Part shown: in pieces, positions 28,284-37,808 of the stretch | How positions within the stretch are numbered: the stretch's first letter is position 1 | Layout of the letters: each line of letters opens with the position of its first letter | Source of the DNA: Nitrosopumilales archaeon | GTDB lineage: Archaea; Thermoproteota; Nitrososphaeria; Nitrososphaerales; Nitrosopumilaceae | Length of the DNA: 40,569 bases | Direction of reading: 5' to 3' | Assembly (NCBI GenBank): GCA_007280465.1 | Contig: QYPM01000033.1 | Coordinates: forward strand, 1-40,569 | Notes under the pieces: model-generated | What the model saw: the letters and a program-made list of their open reading frames with translations, nothing else | What the model was told of the DNA's origin: nothing | Databases searched by the model: none | Program-made: the position numbers and the translations under genes

Positions 28284-28366
28284 GATGTGATTGCACAAAA
28301 ATGTCCCCAATTTAATCTTCTCATAGCGTATGATGATTTTAAATAATAATCCAAATTAAGCCATAA

Positions 28367-29260
28367 TTGTTGCAATTACAGGATTACATCAATGCTGGAA
28401 AAATAGCATCAGAAGTAAGAGAGAATGCAAGAAGAAAGAATCATGTTGGTTCTACTCTTGAAGAAATATGCAATTTTATCGAAAAAGAAATTGAGAGTAA
28501 AGGTGGAAAATGTGCATTTCCAGTAAATGTCAGTTTAAATGAAATCGCAGCTCATTATACCGCAGAACCTAACGATTCCATAACAGTAAAAGACACTGAT
28601 CTTTTAAAAATTGATTTAGGAGTTCAGATTAATGGGCACATTGCAGACACTGCAGTTACTGTATGCTATGACCCAAAATATGATTTTCTAGTGCAAGCTG
28701 CAGAGTCTGCTCTTAGAGAAGCCATGGCAATAATTCGAGTGGGTACAAAATCAAGTGATGTTGGAAAGACAATAGAGAACACGGTAAAACAGATGGGTGG
28801 AATTCCAATAGCAAACCTTAGTGGTCATTCTCTTGAACAATACACAATTCATGCTGGCAAGTCTGTTCCAAACATATGGTCAATTGGATCATTTTCATTT
28901 CAATCCACAGAGGCATACGCATGTGAGCCATTTGTCACTACTCCAGAAGGTTCAGGTTTTGTTCGAGAAGGTAAAACTAGAAATATTTTCTCTTTGATTA
29001 CAAGAAAAAGAACAAAGGATGAAGAGGTAAACAAACTAATCGATACCATCTGGCAAAAATTCAACATGTTACCATTTGCATTAAGATGGCTCATACCAGA
29101 GTATAATGAAAAGACTGCAAGAGATCTAATCGAAAGATCAATTAAAAACAAAGTTGTTCGTTCGTACCCAATACTTGTGGAGGCAAATGAGCAAAGAGTT
29201 GCCCAAGCAGAACATACGTTTATCCCTAAAGAAAATGGTGTTACTGTAACCACTATTTGA
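28367..29260 (+). CDS. map: methionine aminopeptidase, type II
   Basis: LKIDLGVQINGHIADTAVTV, NLSGHSLEQYTIHAGKSVPN, and EHTFIP near the C-terminus. Confidence 0.92.
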   Translation: MLQLQDYINAGKIASEVRENARRKNHVGSTLEEICNFIEKEIESKGGKCAFPVNVSLNEIAAHYTAEPNDSITVKDTDLLKIDLGVQINGHIADTAVTVCYDPKYDFLVQAAESALREAMAIIRVGTKSSDVGKTIENTVKQMGGIPIANLSGHSLEQYTIHAGKSVPNIWSIGSFSFQSTEAYACEPFVTTPEGSGFVREGKTRNIFSLITRKRTKDEEVNKLIDTIWQKFNMLPFALRWLIPEYNEKTARDLIERSIKNKVVRSYPILVEANEQRVAQAEHTFIPKENGVTVTTI

Positions 29261-29438
29261 CAAGTTCGCCAAAAATTTTGGATATCATCATTTGGCCATT
29301 AGCGCATGAAGTGCATTTTTCCATTGTTTTAAAGATAAAGTCTCCTTCTTTGAATTTTCTCTTGTTAGTTTTATTGCAACTGACACATTGCTCAATGGAA
29401 TATGAATCAAGTACTTCCTTCTTTTTCCTAAAGATCAT
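29253..29438 (-). CDS. small CxxC zinc-binding protein
   Basis: 61 aa: CVSCNKTNKRKFKEGDFIFKTMEKCTSCANGQMMISKIFGE; start overlaps stop of the upstream gene. Confidence 0.6.
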   Translation of the reverse strand: MIFRKKKEVLDSYSIEQCVSCNKTNKRKFKEGDFIFKTMEKCTSCANGQMMISKIFGELVK

Positions 29439-30628
29439 TGTGCAACTCCAATTGTATTTCCAACTCCAATAACTAGAGCAGATTGGTCTTTTGATGTGTT
29501 GGCTCTGATAATATCATAAATTTGAGATGAGACTATATCAGAAGAGTCAGCAATCTCTTTTTTCATCAGAGTGATTGCTTCTTTAATTGATTGCTTTATC
29601 ACAATTGCATATATTGGAATATTGTGCTTTGTTGCAACCTCTTCTATTTGGAATCTTTCGGTGCCTATTCCTCCAATTGCTGCACCAAATCCTTGTGCAA
29701 TAGAGCCAGTATCTTCACCTTCAAGCTTTAGTGCTGCATCAACCATTACGATTATGTTAGGTTTCTTTTCAGCAAAAATTTTCTCAAGTGCATCGGCAGG
29801 CCTTCCAACTGTGGCAGCTGGCCCTTCAGCTTTCATGAAACAGAGTTTTCGTCCTTCAAAGTCTTTTTCACTCCAGACCGTCTCAAGTGCAATTGATTTT
29901 TTTTCGGTATCAAGCATCATTTTTCCAACAATCATAGGACCTATTCCATCTCCAATTGGTTGTCCTTGTTTGAATGCCGATACTGCAATCTTGAGTGCTT
30001 CTGCTTCTTCCATAATAAATGGCATCATCATCTGCAATGGTAAAATTAATGGAAAGTTATTTTGTTTCTTTGCAGTTAGGAAAAAGTGTCTTACCATTTT
30101 GTAGAACAATTGCAATGTAGCTACTGCTTCCAAAATGTTAGTAATCTTACTTATTTCCAGATGACTGATATTTTGGGATAGACTTTTGACTTGGTCTCTA
30201 GTGGAATCTTCTCTTGTTCTCATAATATGTCTAATTTTTGGAACAATTCCGTTAGGATCCATATCTGAAGGCATTATTGTAAAGTATTCAAAAAATCTAT
30301 CAAGTTTGGAGGTTGGATCTTCAGAAGGTTTTAGAGTGGTTTTGATATAATCAATTAGTTCTTTTCTAGTATCGTCTCGATAAGATTTCAATTTTTCAAG
30401 CCCCTTATTAATGTCGGAGGAAGTTATGTAAAGTTGAATTCTTTGCCCATACAACATAAAAATAAAGATAGGTATGATCCAAACCATCCACATTAGTGGG
30501 TTAGAATTATCACTAGAGCTGAAAAGCTTGTCTAGACTTGTCGCATTAAAATCCAATAACAAAAAGAACTTTTTTTGCCAAATTAAATCTTTCAAAAAAT
30601 TAAATCGTTTTAAACAATTGTTACTCAC
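29435..30628 (-). CDS. DUF1512-like archaeal membrane-anchored protein
   Basis: N-terminal TM, KIRHIMRTREDSTRDQVKSLSQNISHLEISKITNILEAVATLQLFYKMVRH, VGRPADALEKIF; family name recalled, not searched. Confidence 0.6.
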   Translation of the reverse strand: MSNNCLKRFNFLKDLIWQKKFFLLLDFNATSLDKLFSSSDNSNPLMWMVWIIPIFIFMLYGQRIQLYITSSDINKGLEKLKSYRDDTRKELIDYIKTTLKPSEDPTSKLDRFFEYFTIMPSDMDPNGIVPKIRHIMRTREDSTRDQVKSLSQNISHLEISKITNILEAVATLQLFYKMVRHFFLTAKKQNNFPLILPLQMMMPFIMEEAEALKIAVSAFKQGQPIGDGIGPMIVGKMMLDTEKKSIALETVWSEKDFEGRKLCFMKAEGPAATVGRPADALEKIFAEKKPNIIVMVDAALKLEGEDTGSIAQGFGAAIGGIGTERFQIEEVATKHNIPIYAIVIKQSIKEAITLMKKEIADSSDIVSSQIYDIIRANTSKDQSALVIGVGNTIGVAQ

Positions 30629-30636
30629 ATACTATC

Positions 30637-32085
30637 ATGAATGCAAATGATATAGGAGTTAGATTATCTAAAATAGTAAAATGTACTGTTTTATGGGATG
30701 ATTATGCACGAAATTTTTATTCAGTAGATTCAAGTTCATACACCTTAAGGCCATCAGTTGTAGTTATCCCCCATAATGAATCAGATATAATCAAAATTAT
30801 ACGATTTGCAAAAAGATACAGCATTCCACTAACTCCTCGGGGAGCAGGAACCGGGCTTGTCGGTAGTGCTTTAGGAAGAGGCATCATAATAGACATGAAA
30901 AATCTGGATGAGATAAAACTTGGAAATAATTTTGTCAAAGTGGGCTCAGGAGTTTTCAAGGGGCAACTTGATAAAATATTGAAAAAATACAACAGATTCA
31001 TAGGTCCAAATCCTTCCATAGGTCCATTCTGTACTATTGGAGGAATGATTGGAACCAATGCCAGTGGGACTCACTCTTTGAAATATGGTAGCATGATAGA
31101 CAATCTAGTTGAAATCAGAATGGTAAATTCTTCTGGTAAAATAATAAAATTGCCTGATAAGACTGATTTAAAAAAAATTATTGGCATCATACCACCCAGG
31201 ATTTCAGAATCATTTCCAAAAGTGTCCAAGAATTCCTGCGGATATAGGATTGACAAGATTCACTCAAAAAAAGACATGCATAAAATAATTGCAGGCTCGG
31301 AAGGAACTCTTGGCATAGTAACATCTGTAAAAATTAAAACATTTGCACACCCAAAGAAGATTTTGTTACTTGTCATACATTACAAAACATTGTTGGAGGC
31401 GGTAAAAGATGTTCAAAGAATTATATCATTAAAGCCATCAGCTATTGAACTTGTAGATAGCAACATAGTAAAGCACATCAAAATTAAAATTCCTTCCAAT
31501 ACTGGTTGTCTCCTTTTTGTAGAATTTGACGACAAGATTGAATCCAATAAGAATTACATTCAAAAAATCATATCAGGTAAAATAATCAGAACTGAATCAA
31601 ACACAAATAAAATCAAAGAGTTATGGAGTTTTAGAAATTCCGCTCTTGCATTTAGTCTTAAAAGTATTACAAAGAATGAGACTATGCCTACTCTCATAGA
31701 GGATGCTGTAGTACCAGTAAAAAGACTGCCATTACTACTAAAAATACTAGACATTATTACCAAAAAGTATGACCTGAAAATGATCATTTATGGACATGCG
31801 GGAAACGGCAATCTACACATAAGACCAATCCTAAAGAGAAAAGATAAGCATCTCATCAAGAATATTGCCTCAGAGTTCTTTTCCAGTATAGTAGAAATTG
31901 GCGGAAGCATAACAGGAGAACATGGAGACGGGCTTGCAAGGTCAGAGTTTGTAAAATTACAATACAATAATGAAGTATATTCTATTTTTAAAAAGATAAA
32001 AAAACAGTTCGATCCTCAAAATATTCTAAATCCAGGAAAAATCATATCAAACCAAAGCACTGTGACAAAAAACCTAAAGTTCTAA
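30637..32085 (+). CDS. FAD-linked oxidase, GlcD/D-lactate dehydrogenase-like
   Basis: TPRGAGTGLVGSALGRG, TIGGMIGTNASGTHSLKYGSM, GHAGNGNLHIRP, GEHGDGLARSEF. Confidence 0.88.
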   Translation: MNANDIGVRLSKIVKCTVLWDDYARNFYSVDSSSYTLRPSVVVIPHNESDIIKIIRFAKRYSIPLTPRGAGTGLVGSALGRGIIIDMKNLDEIKLGNNFVKVGSGVFKGQLDKILKKYNRFIGPNPSIGPFCTIGGMIGTNASGTHSLKYGSMIDNLVEIRMVNSSGKIIKLPDKTDLKKIIGIIPPRISESFPKVSKNSCGYRIDKIHSKKDMHKIIAGSEGTLGIVTSVKIKTFAHPKKILLLVIHYKTLLEAVKDVQRIISLKPSAIELVDSNIVKHIKIKIPSNTGCLLFVEFDDKIESNKNYIQKIISGKIIRTESNTNKIKELWSFRNSALAFSLKSITKNETMPTLIEDAVVPVKRLPLLLKILDIITKKYDLKMIIYGHAGNGNLHIRPILKRKDKHLIKNIASEFFSSIVEIGGSITGEHGDGLARSEFVKLQYNNEVYSIFKKIKKQFDPQNILNPGKIISNQSTVTKNLKF

Positions 32086-32098
32086 AAATTCAAGTCAG

Positions 32099-32437
32099 TT
32101 ATTTTATTTTAGTACCAAGTGTTACATCGTCAGGCACTGTTAGCCAAAAAGGCTTGTCATTTAGATCAGCTGCTAGAAGCATGGCACCTGATTCAATTCC
32201 TCCAATTTTTCTAGGCTCCAGATTTACAAGTGCTATGACTGTTTTACCTACCAGTTCCTCTGGCAGATAGTATTCCGCCCCACCGATTATAACATCACGT
32301 TTTTCATCTCCAAGATCAATCACACCTTTTACAATTTTTGATTTTCCCGGAATTTTTTCAACCTCTATTACCTTTGCTACACGCATGTCCAGCTTTGCAA
32401 AATCATCATAAGTAATCAGAGTCACAACATGTGTCAA
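32099..32437 (-). CDS. stand-alone tRNA-binding (MetRS C-terminal/CsaA-like) OB-fold protein
   Basis: FAKLDMRVAKVIEVEKIPGKSK...VIALVNLEPRKIGGIESGAMLLAAD. Confidence 0.88.
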   Translation of the reverse strand: MTHVVTLITYDDFAKLDMRVAKVIEVEKIPGKSKIVKGVIDLGDEKRDVIIGGAEYYLPEELVGKTVIALVNLEPRKIGGIESGAMLLAADLNDKPFWLTVPDDVTLGTKIK

Positions 32438-32535
32438 ATTATGACATTAAAATTGATTTCGGAATAAAAAATTGAGTTACCAACAGTTGTTCTTACCGTG
32501 TTATAACATAAATATGAAGAAAAAAGAACTCTCCT

Positions 32536-32952
32536 ATGGTTCAGATTCAAGCATCCATTGAGATTGATTCTCCCATAGACAAGGTATGGGGTTTAGTATC
32601 TGATCTTGATTCCGAGCCAAAATTTTGGAGAGGAACTAAAGAAGTCAGGAACATCTCAAAAGAGGGGAACGTCATAACAAGAGAGGTTACCATAGCATTC
32701 AAAGACTCAAAATGCATGCAGACTGTAACACTTTATCCTAAAGAGAAAATACATGTTCAATTTACAAAAGGAATCATTGAGGGAAGTAAGACGATCACAC
32801 TGGTTCCACTAGAAAACAAGACAAGACTTGATGTCGCATGGGACATGAAATTATCAGGCATGATGGGCATGTTTACAGGCATGATAAAAAAACACATTCA
32901 GAGTGGTACTGAGCAAGCCCTCGAGAGTATAAAGCAAGAATCTCAGAGATAG
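32536..32952 (+). CDS. SRPBCC/START-like protein
   Basis: IEIDSPIDKVWGLVSDLDSEPKFWRGTKEVRNI...TRLDVAWDMKLSG. Confidence 0.75.
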   Translation: MVQIQASIEIDSPIDKVWGLVSDLDSEPKFWRGTKEVRNISKEGNVITREVTIAFKDSKCMQTVTLYPKEKIHVQFTKGIIEGSKTITLVPLENKTRLDVAWDMKLSGMMGMFTGMIKKHIQSGTEQALESIKQESQR

Positions 32953-32956
32953 ACAG

Positions 32957-34165
32957 ATGTACTTTTTTGTGGACATAATCAACTACATTCTTGCAGCTAT
33001 TTTGTTAGGTGTTGCCATAGCATGGATATTTTTGATAAAATCAATGTGGCTTACTTTTCGAGATTCGCCTTTTTTAGATAAATTTAATTCTATGCCACAT
33101 AATTCTCCAAAGGTATCCATAATTTTGCCAGCTAGAAATGAAGAGGTATTTATTGAAAAATGTATAAATTCTCTTTTAGAACAAGATTACAAAAATTATG
33201 AGATAATAGCAATTGATGACATGTCAGATGATAATACAGGTAACATAATAAAAAAAATTTCTAAAGTAAATTCTAAAGTTGTACATGTTCTAGCAGACCC
33301 CAAACCTGAAAAATGGACAGGAAAGAATTGGGCATGTTTTGAAGGTTTTAGAAAGTCATCAGGTGAACTATTGTTATTTACAGATGCAGATACATTTCAT
33401 ACAGGAAAGACAATTTCTCTTGCAGTGGATCATCTAATGAGTGAAGAATTAGATGCACTTACAGTCATTCCAAAGATGCTCTGTCTTGATTGGTGGACAA
33501 AAATCACTCTACCAGTACTATCCACTTTTCTTCACACAAGATTTTCTGCTTTAAGAGTAAACGATCCTTCTAAAAAAACTGGATATTTTTTTGGTAGTTT
33601 TTTCATAATAAAAAGAAAAACGTATGAATCAGTAGGAACTCATGAGGGAGTAAAAAGCGACATTGTGGAAGATGGTGCACTGGGCAAAAAAGTAAAGGAA
33701 CAAGGATTTAAGCTAAAAATGGTACGTGGGGAACATCTAGTTGAGGCAGTATGGGCAAGAGATTGGGCCACTTTATGGCATGCCCTTAAGAGATTAATGA
33801 TTCCACTCTACATACAATCAAACAAAGTAGCTGTAGGAATATTCTTTGCAGTACTTTTCTTGCTATTCATGCCATTTCCAATTCTTGCCTATTCTGCAAT
33901 ATTTGCCAACATCTCAGAATCATTTGGTATCTTATGCTGGATTTCATTAATTTCAGTAGGATTATTTTATCTGGGAAGCATCATCGATGCAAAGAAGGGG
34001 TTATCGCTAGGATTTCGACATGCATTATTTGCCCCAATTGGTAGTACGGTGATTATAGCCGGGTTTCTGACAGGGATTTTACATGCTAGAAGAAGTAATT
34101 CTCTTACTTGGAGAGGGAGAACATATTCCCTATCGGAAACGGTACAACATTCCATTAATTTGTGA
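32957..34165 (+). CDS. membrane family 2 glycosyltransferase
   Basis: ILPARNEEVFIEKCINSLLEQDY, AIDDMSDDNT, WTGKNWACFEG, LLLFTDADTFH, C-terminal TMs. Confidence 0.82.
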   Translation: MYFFVDIINYILAAILLGVAIAWIFLIKSMWLTFRDSPFLDKFNSMPHNSPKVSIILPARNEEVFIEKCINSLLEQDYKNYEIIAIDDMSDDNTGNIIKKISKVNSKVVHVLADPKPEKWTGKNWACFEGFRKSSGELLLFTDADTFHTGKTISLAVDHLMSEELDALTVIPKMLCLDWWTKITLPVLSTFLHTRFSALRVNDPSKKTGYFFGSFFIIKRKTYESVGTHEGVKSDIVEDGALGKKVKEQGFKLKMVRGEHLVEAVWARDWATLWHALKRLMIPLYIQSNKVAVGIFFAVLFLLFMPFPILAYSAIFANISESFGILCWISLISVGLFYLGSIIDAKKGLSLGFRHALFAPIGSTVIIAGFLTGILHARRSNSLTWRGRTYSLSETVQHSINL

Positions 34166-35331
34166 GTAAGGATTATACAGTAACCTCGGATACTTTTAGA
34201 TTCTTGGATAAGACAACTGCAATTTTAGGTGGAACTTATGGAATAATTGTATTAATTTTGGTATTGACGTTTGTGTCTGGACAACAAAAAACAGATCCCA
34301 TGCATCAAACTGTTACACCACTAGGAAACATTATTCAATCAAATCCTACATCACACTTGAGCTTGGCAGATCTTTTTTCTAAATCTCAGGATGGGGTTGT
34401 TCAGATTATAGTTCGTAAAACAAGTGATAATTCTTCAGACAGAGCTATTGGTTCAGGAATTGTATATGATCTCAGTGGACATATTATTACAAGCAATCAT
34501 GTTGTGGATGACTATCAAAAAATTAGAGTAGTGTTTCATAATGGAGAATCTTACTCTGCCAAAATCACTGGTACTGATCAATTTGCAGACCTTGCAGTAA
34601 TCAAAGTGGATGCAGATCCCCAAACATTCCATACACTACCACTGGGAGATTCTTCAAAACTTAGAATTGGAGATCAAGTCATAGCTATAGGAAGTCCCTT
34701 TGGTTTGACCGGTTCTATGACCACTGGAATAGTAAGCCAGTTAGGAAGAATATTGAATCCTCCTAACATAGGATCATTTTCTATTCCAAATGTAATTCAG
34801 ACAGATGCTGCAATAAATCCTGGAAATTCAGGCGGTCCCCTTTTGAATGATCAAGGTCAGGTAATTGGCATCAATACAGCAATTCAAACTCAGACTGGAG
34901 AATTTTCTGGAGTAGGGTTTGCAATTCCATCAAACACCATGAAGAGAATTATCCCGCATCTCATTCAGGACGGACATTACAAACATCCGTGGTTAGGAGT
35001 ATCAGGAATATCGGTTGACCCTGACTTGTCAGATAATCTTGGACTTTCTACACAATCAGGATTTCTTATCGAGAATATAGTACCAGATAGTCCAGCTTCT
35101 AAAGCAGGCCTACACGCATCAAATCAAACAAAGATGGTAGACGGGATCAAATACAAATTTGGTGGAGATATAATTACTGGAGTTGATAATAGCCCTGTTA
35201 AAAAACTAGAAGATCTCCTAAATTATCTTCAAGATAACAAATCCGCCGGGGATAAAATGATTTTGAAGATAAGTCGGGGGGGTAAATCCATGGATGTAAC
35301 TCTAGTCCTGCAGGAAAGACCTAGTCAATAG
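34162..35331 (+). CDS. HtrA/DegP-like S1C serine protease with one PDZ domain, membrane anchored
   Basis: Triad contexts ITSNHVV, FADLAVIKV, NPGNSGGPL; PDZ-like SPASKAGLHA...GGDIITGVDN. GTG start overlaps upstream stop. Confidence 0.9.
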   Translation: MSKDYTVTSDTFRFLDKTTAILGGTYGIIVLILVLTFVSGQQKTDPMHQTVTPLGNIIQSNPTSHLSLADLFSKSQDGVVQIIVRKTSDNSSDRAIGSGIVYDLSGHIITSNHVVDDYQKIRVVFHNGESYSAKITGTDQFADLAVIKVDADPQTFHTLPLGDSSKLRIGDQVIAIGSPFGLTGSMTTGIVSQLGRILNPPNIGSFSIPNVIQTDAAINPGNSGGPLLNDQGQVIGINTAIQTQTGEFSGVGFAIPSNTMKRIIPHLIQDGHYKHPWLGVSGISVDPDLSDNLGLSTQSGFLIENIVPDSPASKAGLHASNQTKMVDGIKYKFGGDIITGVDNSPVKKLEDLLNYLQDNKSAGDKMILKISRGGKSMDVTLVLQERPSQ

Positions 35332-35373
35332 CAGCACAAGCATAAATACAACTGTTAAAGCTATCATGACTAG

Positions 35374-36543
35374 TTGAGCGAGCTCGTCCTCAGTTCTGAG
35401 TTGTTAAATAGATTAATCGATGGCAGTGTACCATCAAAGGATGAAGCTTATCAAATTTATCAAGATGCAGAAAGAGACCCTTCAGAACTTTACAAAGTAT
35501 CCCAATTTTTAAGAAGCAAACACAAGGGCACCATAGTAACTTATTCAAGAAAAGTCTTTTTTAATTTGATAAATCTTTGTCGTGATACATGCTCTTATTG
35601 TACTTACAAATCAGAGCCGGGTCAGGCAAAAATTTCAATGTTGTCAAAAAAAGACATTACAGAACTTGTGAATATTGGAAAAAACTACAATTGTACAGAG
35701 GCATTATTTGTCACAGGTGAACGACCCGAACAAAAATATCATGAAGCCAGAGCGTGGCTTAAAGAAAATGGATTTTCCAGTACTGCAGAATATCTGGTTC
35801 ATGCATCAGAGATTGCGCTAAAAGGAGGACTTTTTCCCCACACCAACGCCGGAAATCTCACAAAAGATGAGATGCGCGAGTTAAAAAAGACAAATGTAAG
35901 CTTGGGTCTGATGCTAGAGAATTCAAGTGAGAGACTTTCTGAAAAAAACATGGCACACCAATTTGCTCCAAGTAAAAATCCCAAAGCAAGAATTAAAGTA
36001 CTTCAAAATGCAGGAGAATTAAAAATTCCAATGACTACAGGATTACTGGTAGGAATTGGAGAAAGCCCCTTTGAATTAATTGATTCAATTTATTCCATAA
36101 AACAAATTCATGACCAACATCAACATATCCAAGAAGTAATTTTACAAAACTTTCAGCCAAAACAGGATACCCCTATGAGAGATAGTCCTTCCCCACAAGA
36201 AAAATACTTTAAAACACTAGTTGCAATGACCAGAATAATTTTTCCTAAAATGAATATTCAGATACCTCCAAATCTTTCTCCCAAATCATATTCATCGTTT
36301 CTTTCAGCAGGAATTAATGATTGGGGAGGAATATCACCAATAACTCGCGATTATGTAAATCCAGAATTCCCATGGCCTCAAATTGAAGATGTCAAGAAAG
36401 ATTGTTTCAATGCTGGATTTCACCTAAGAGCAAGATTTCCAGTTTATCCAGAATTTTTCTCACTAGTAAATCCCGACTTGCAGTCAAAAATGTTAGAAAT
36501 TGCAGACACTGAAAAACTAGTAAGCAAGGAGTATGTCAAATGA
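35374..36543 (+). CDS. cofG: FO synthase subunit 1 (radical SAM)
   Basis: CRDTCSYCTYK (CxxxCxxC), MLSKKDI, VTGERPEQKY; immediately upstream of cofH. Confidence 0.9.
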   Translation: MSELVLSSELLNRLIDGSVPSKDEAYQIYQDAERDPSELYKVSQFLRSKHKGTIVTYSRKVFFNLINLCRDTCSYCTYKSEPGQAKISMLSKKDITELVNIGKNYNCTEALFVTGERPEQKYHEARAWLKENGFSSTAEYLVHASEIALKGGLFPHTNAGNLTKDEMRELKKTNVSLGLMLENSSERLSEKNMAHQFAPSKNPKARIKVLQNAGELKIPMTTGLLVGIGESPFELIDSIYSIKQIHDQHQHIQEVILQNFQPKQDTPMRDSPSPQEKYFKTLVAMTRIIFPKMNIQIPPNLSPKSYSSFLSAGINDWGGISPITRDYVNPEFPWPQIEDVKKDCFNAGFHLRARFPVYPEFFSLVNPDLQSKMLEIADTEKLVSKEYVK

Positions 36544-37808
36544 GCATAATTCACACATCTTCATTTGATGCGCTTCTAAGAAACTCAGACCCATTAATAT
36601 CAGAGACTTTGAATCGTGCCTTGGATGAAAAAGAAATTTCAGTCAGCGAGGCAACAAGATTATTTTATGCAAAAGGACTTGATTTTCACCTAATTGGATT
36701 AGTTGCAGATGAGCTAAGAAAAAGAAGAGTTGGAGATATTGTAACATATGTCGTAAATCGAAACATCAACTTTACCAATGTCTGCATAAAACAATGTGGT
36801 TTTTGTGCATTTAGCAGAGACTTTCGTGAAGAGGAAGGATACTTTTTACCAATGGATGAGATAGTGCGACGTGCTAAGGAAGCACAGGCATTAGGTGCCA
36901 CAGAAGTTTGTGTTCAAGCAGGATTACCTCCAGATATGGAAGGAGGTATGTATGAGAATATTTGCAGAGCCATTAAATCAGAAGTTGGCGATATTCACAT
37001 CCATGGTTTTTCACCTGAAGAAGTTCTATACGGGGCTACAAGATCAAATATTTCAATTAAAGAATACCTAATTAGATTAAAAGATGCCGGAGTAAATTCA
37101 CTACCAGGAACTGCAGCCGAAATTTTAGACCAAGCAATGCGAGATAAAATTTCCCCTGGCAGAATCAGTGTCAGCAAATGGATTGAAGTTATCAAGACTG
37201 CACACAAAATAGGAATACCGTCAACTTCAACTATCATGTTTGGTCATCTGGAATCACCAGAGGATAGAGCAAAACACATTGCACTGATCAGAGACATACA
37301 AAAAGAAACAAAAGGATTTACCGAGTTTGTTCCATTAAATTTCATTCATTCAGAAGCTCCCATGTACAAAGAGAATCTACACCTTAACATCAGAAATGGG
37401 GCGGATGGAAAAGATGTCTTGCTGATGCACGCAATATCAAGAATAATGTTAAACAATCACATTAACAACATCCAGACATCGTGGGTAAAAGAAGGGGCCG
37501 AGATGGCACAACTAACATTGTGCTGGGGGGCAAATGACTTTGGTGGAACGCTCATCAATGAAAGTATTTCCACCGCAGCAGGATCTGGACATGGGCAATT
37601 ATTAAAACCAAAAGACATTAGACAAGTAATAAGACAAATAGGAAGAATTCCTGCCCAGAGGACAACATCTTACAAGATAATCAAGACTTACACCTCTGAA
37701 GATGGTAAAGACCCACTAGATGAAGTTCAAAATATATCTAGGTTTGGTTCATATCATGAATTAATAAAACTGGATAGATATAGGTACAAAAACAATAGGC
37801 GAAACTAG
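36540..37808 (+). CDS. cofH: FO synthase subunit 2 (radical SAM)
   Basis: NINFTNVCIKQCGFCAFSR, EVCVQAGLPPDM, IHGFSPEEV, SLPGTAAEIL, LCWGANDFGGTL. Confidence 0.93.
   Translation: MSIIHTSSFDALLRNSDPLISETLNRALDEKEISVSEATRLFYAKGLDFHLIGLVADELRKRRVGDIVTYVVNRNINFTNVCIKQCGFCAFSRDFREEEGYFLPMDEIVRRAKEAQALGATEVCVQAGLPPDMEGGMYENICRAIKSEVGDIHIHGFSPEEVLYGATRSNISIKEYLIRLKDAGVNSLPGTAAEILDQAMRDKISPGRISVSKWIEVIKTAHKIGIPSTSTIMFGHLESPEDRAKHIALIRDIQKETKGFTEFVPLNFIHSEAPMYKENLHLNIRNGADGKDVLLMHAISRIMLNNHINNIQTSWVKEGAEMAQLTLCWGANDFGGTLINESISTAAGSGHGQLLKPKDIRQVIRQIGRIPAQRTTSYKIIKTYTSEDGKDPLDEVQNISRFGSYHELIKLDRYRYKNNRRN

Noticed and set aside
28329-28335. ATGATGA resembling a C box on the plus strand upstream of MetAP
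   Set aside because: No CTGA D box or closing stem at suitable distance; likely leader sequence of the MetAP gene.
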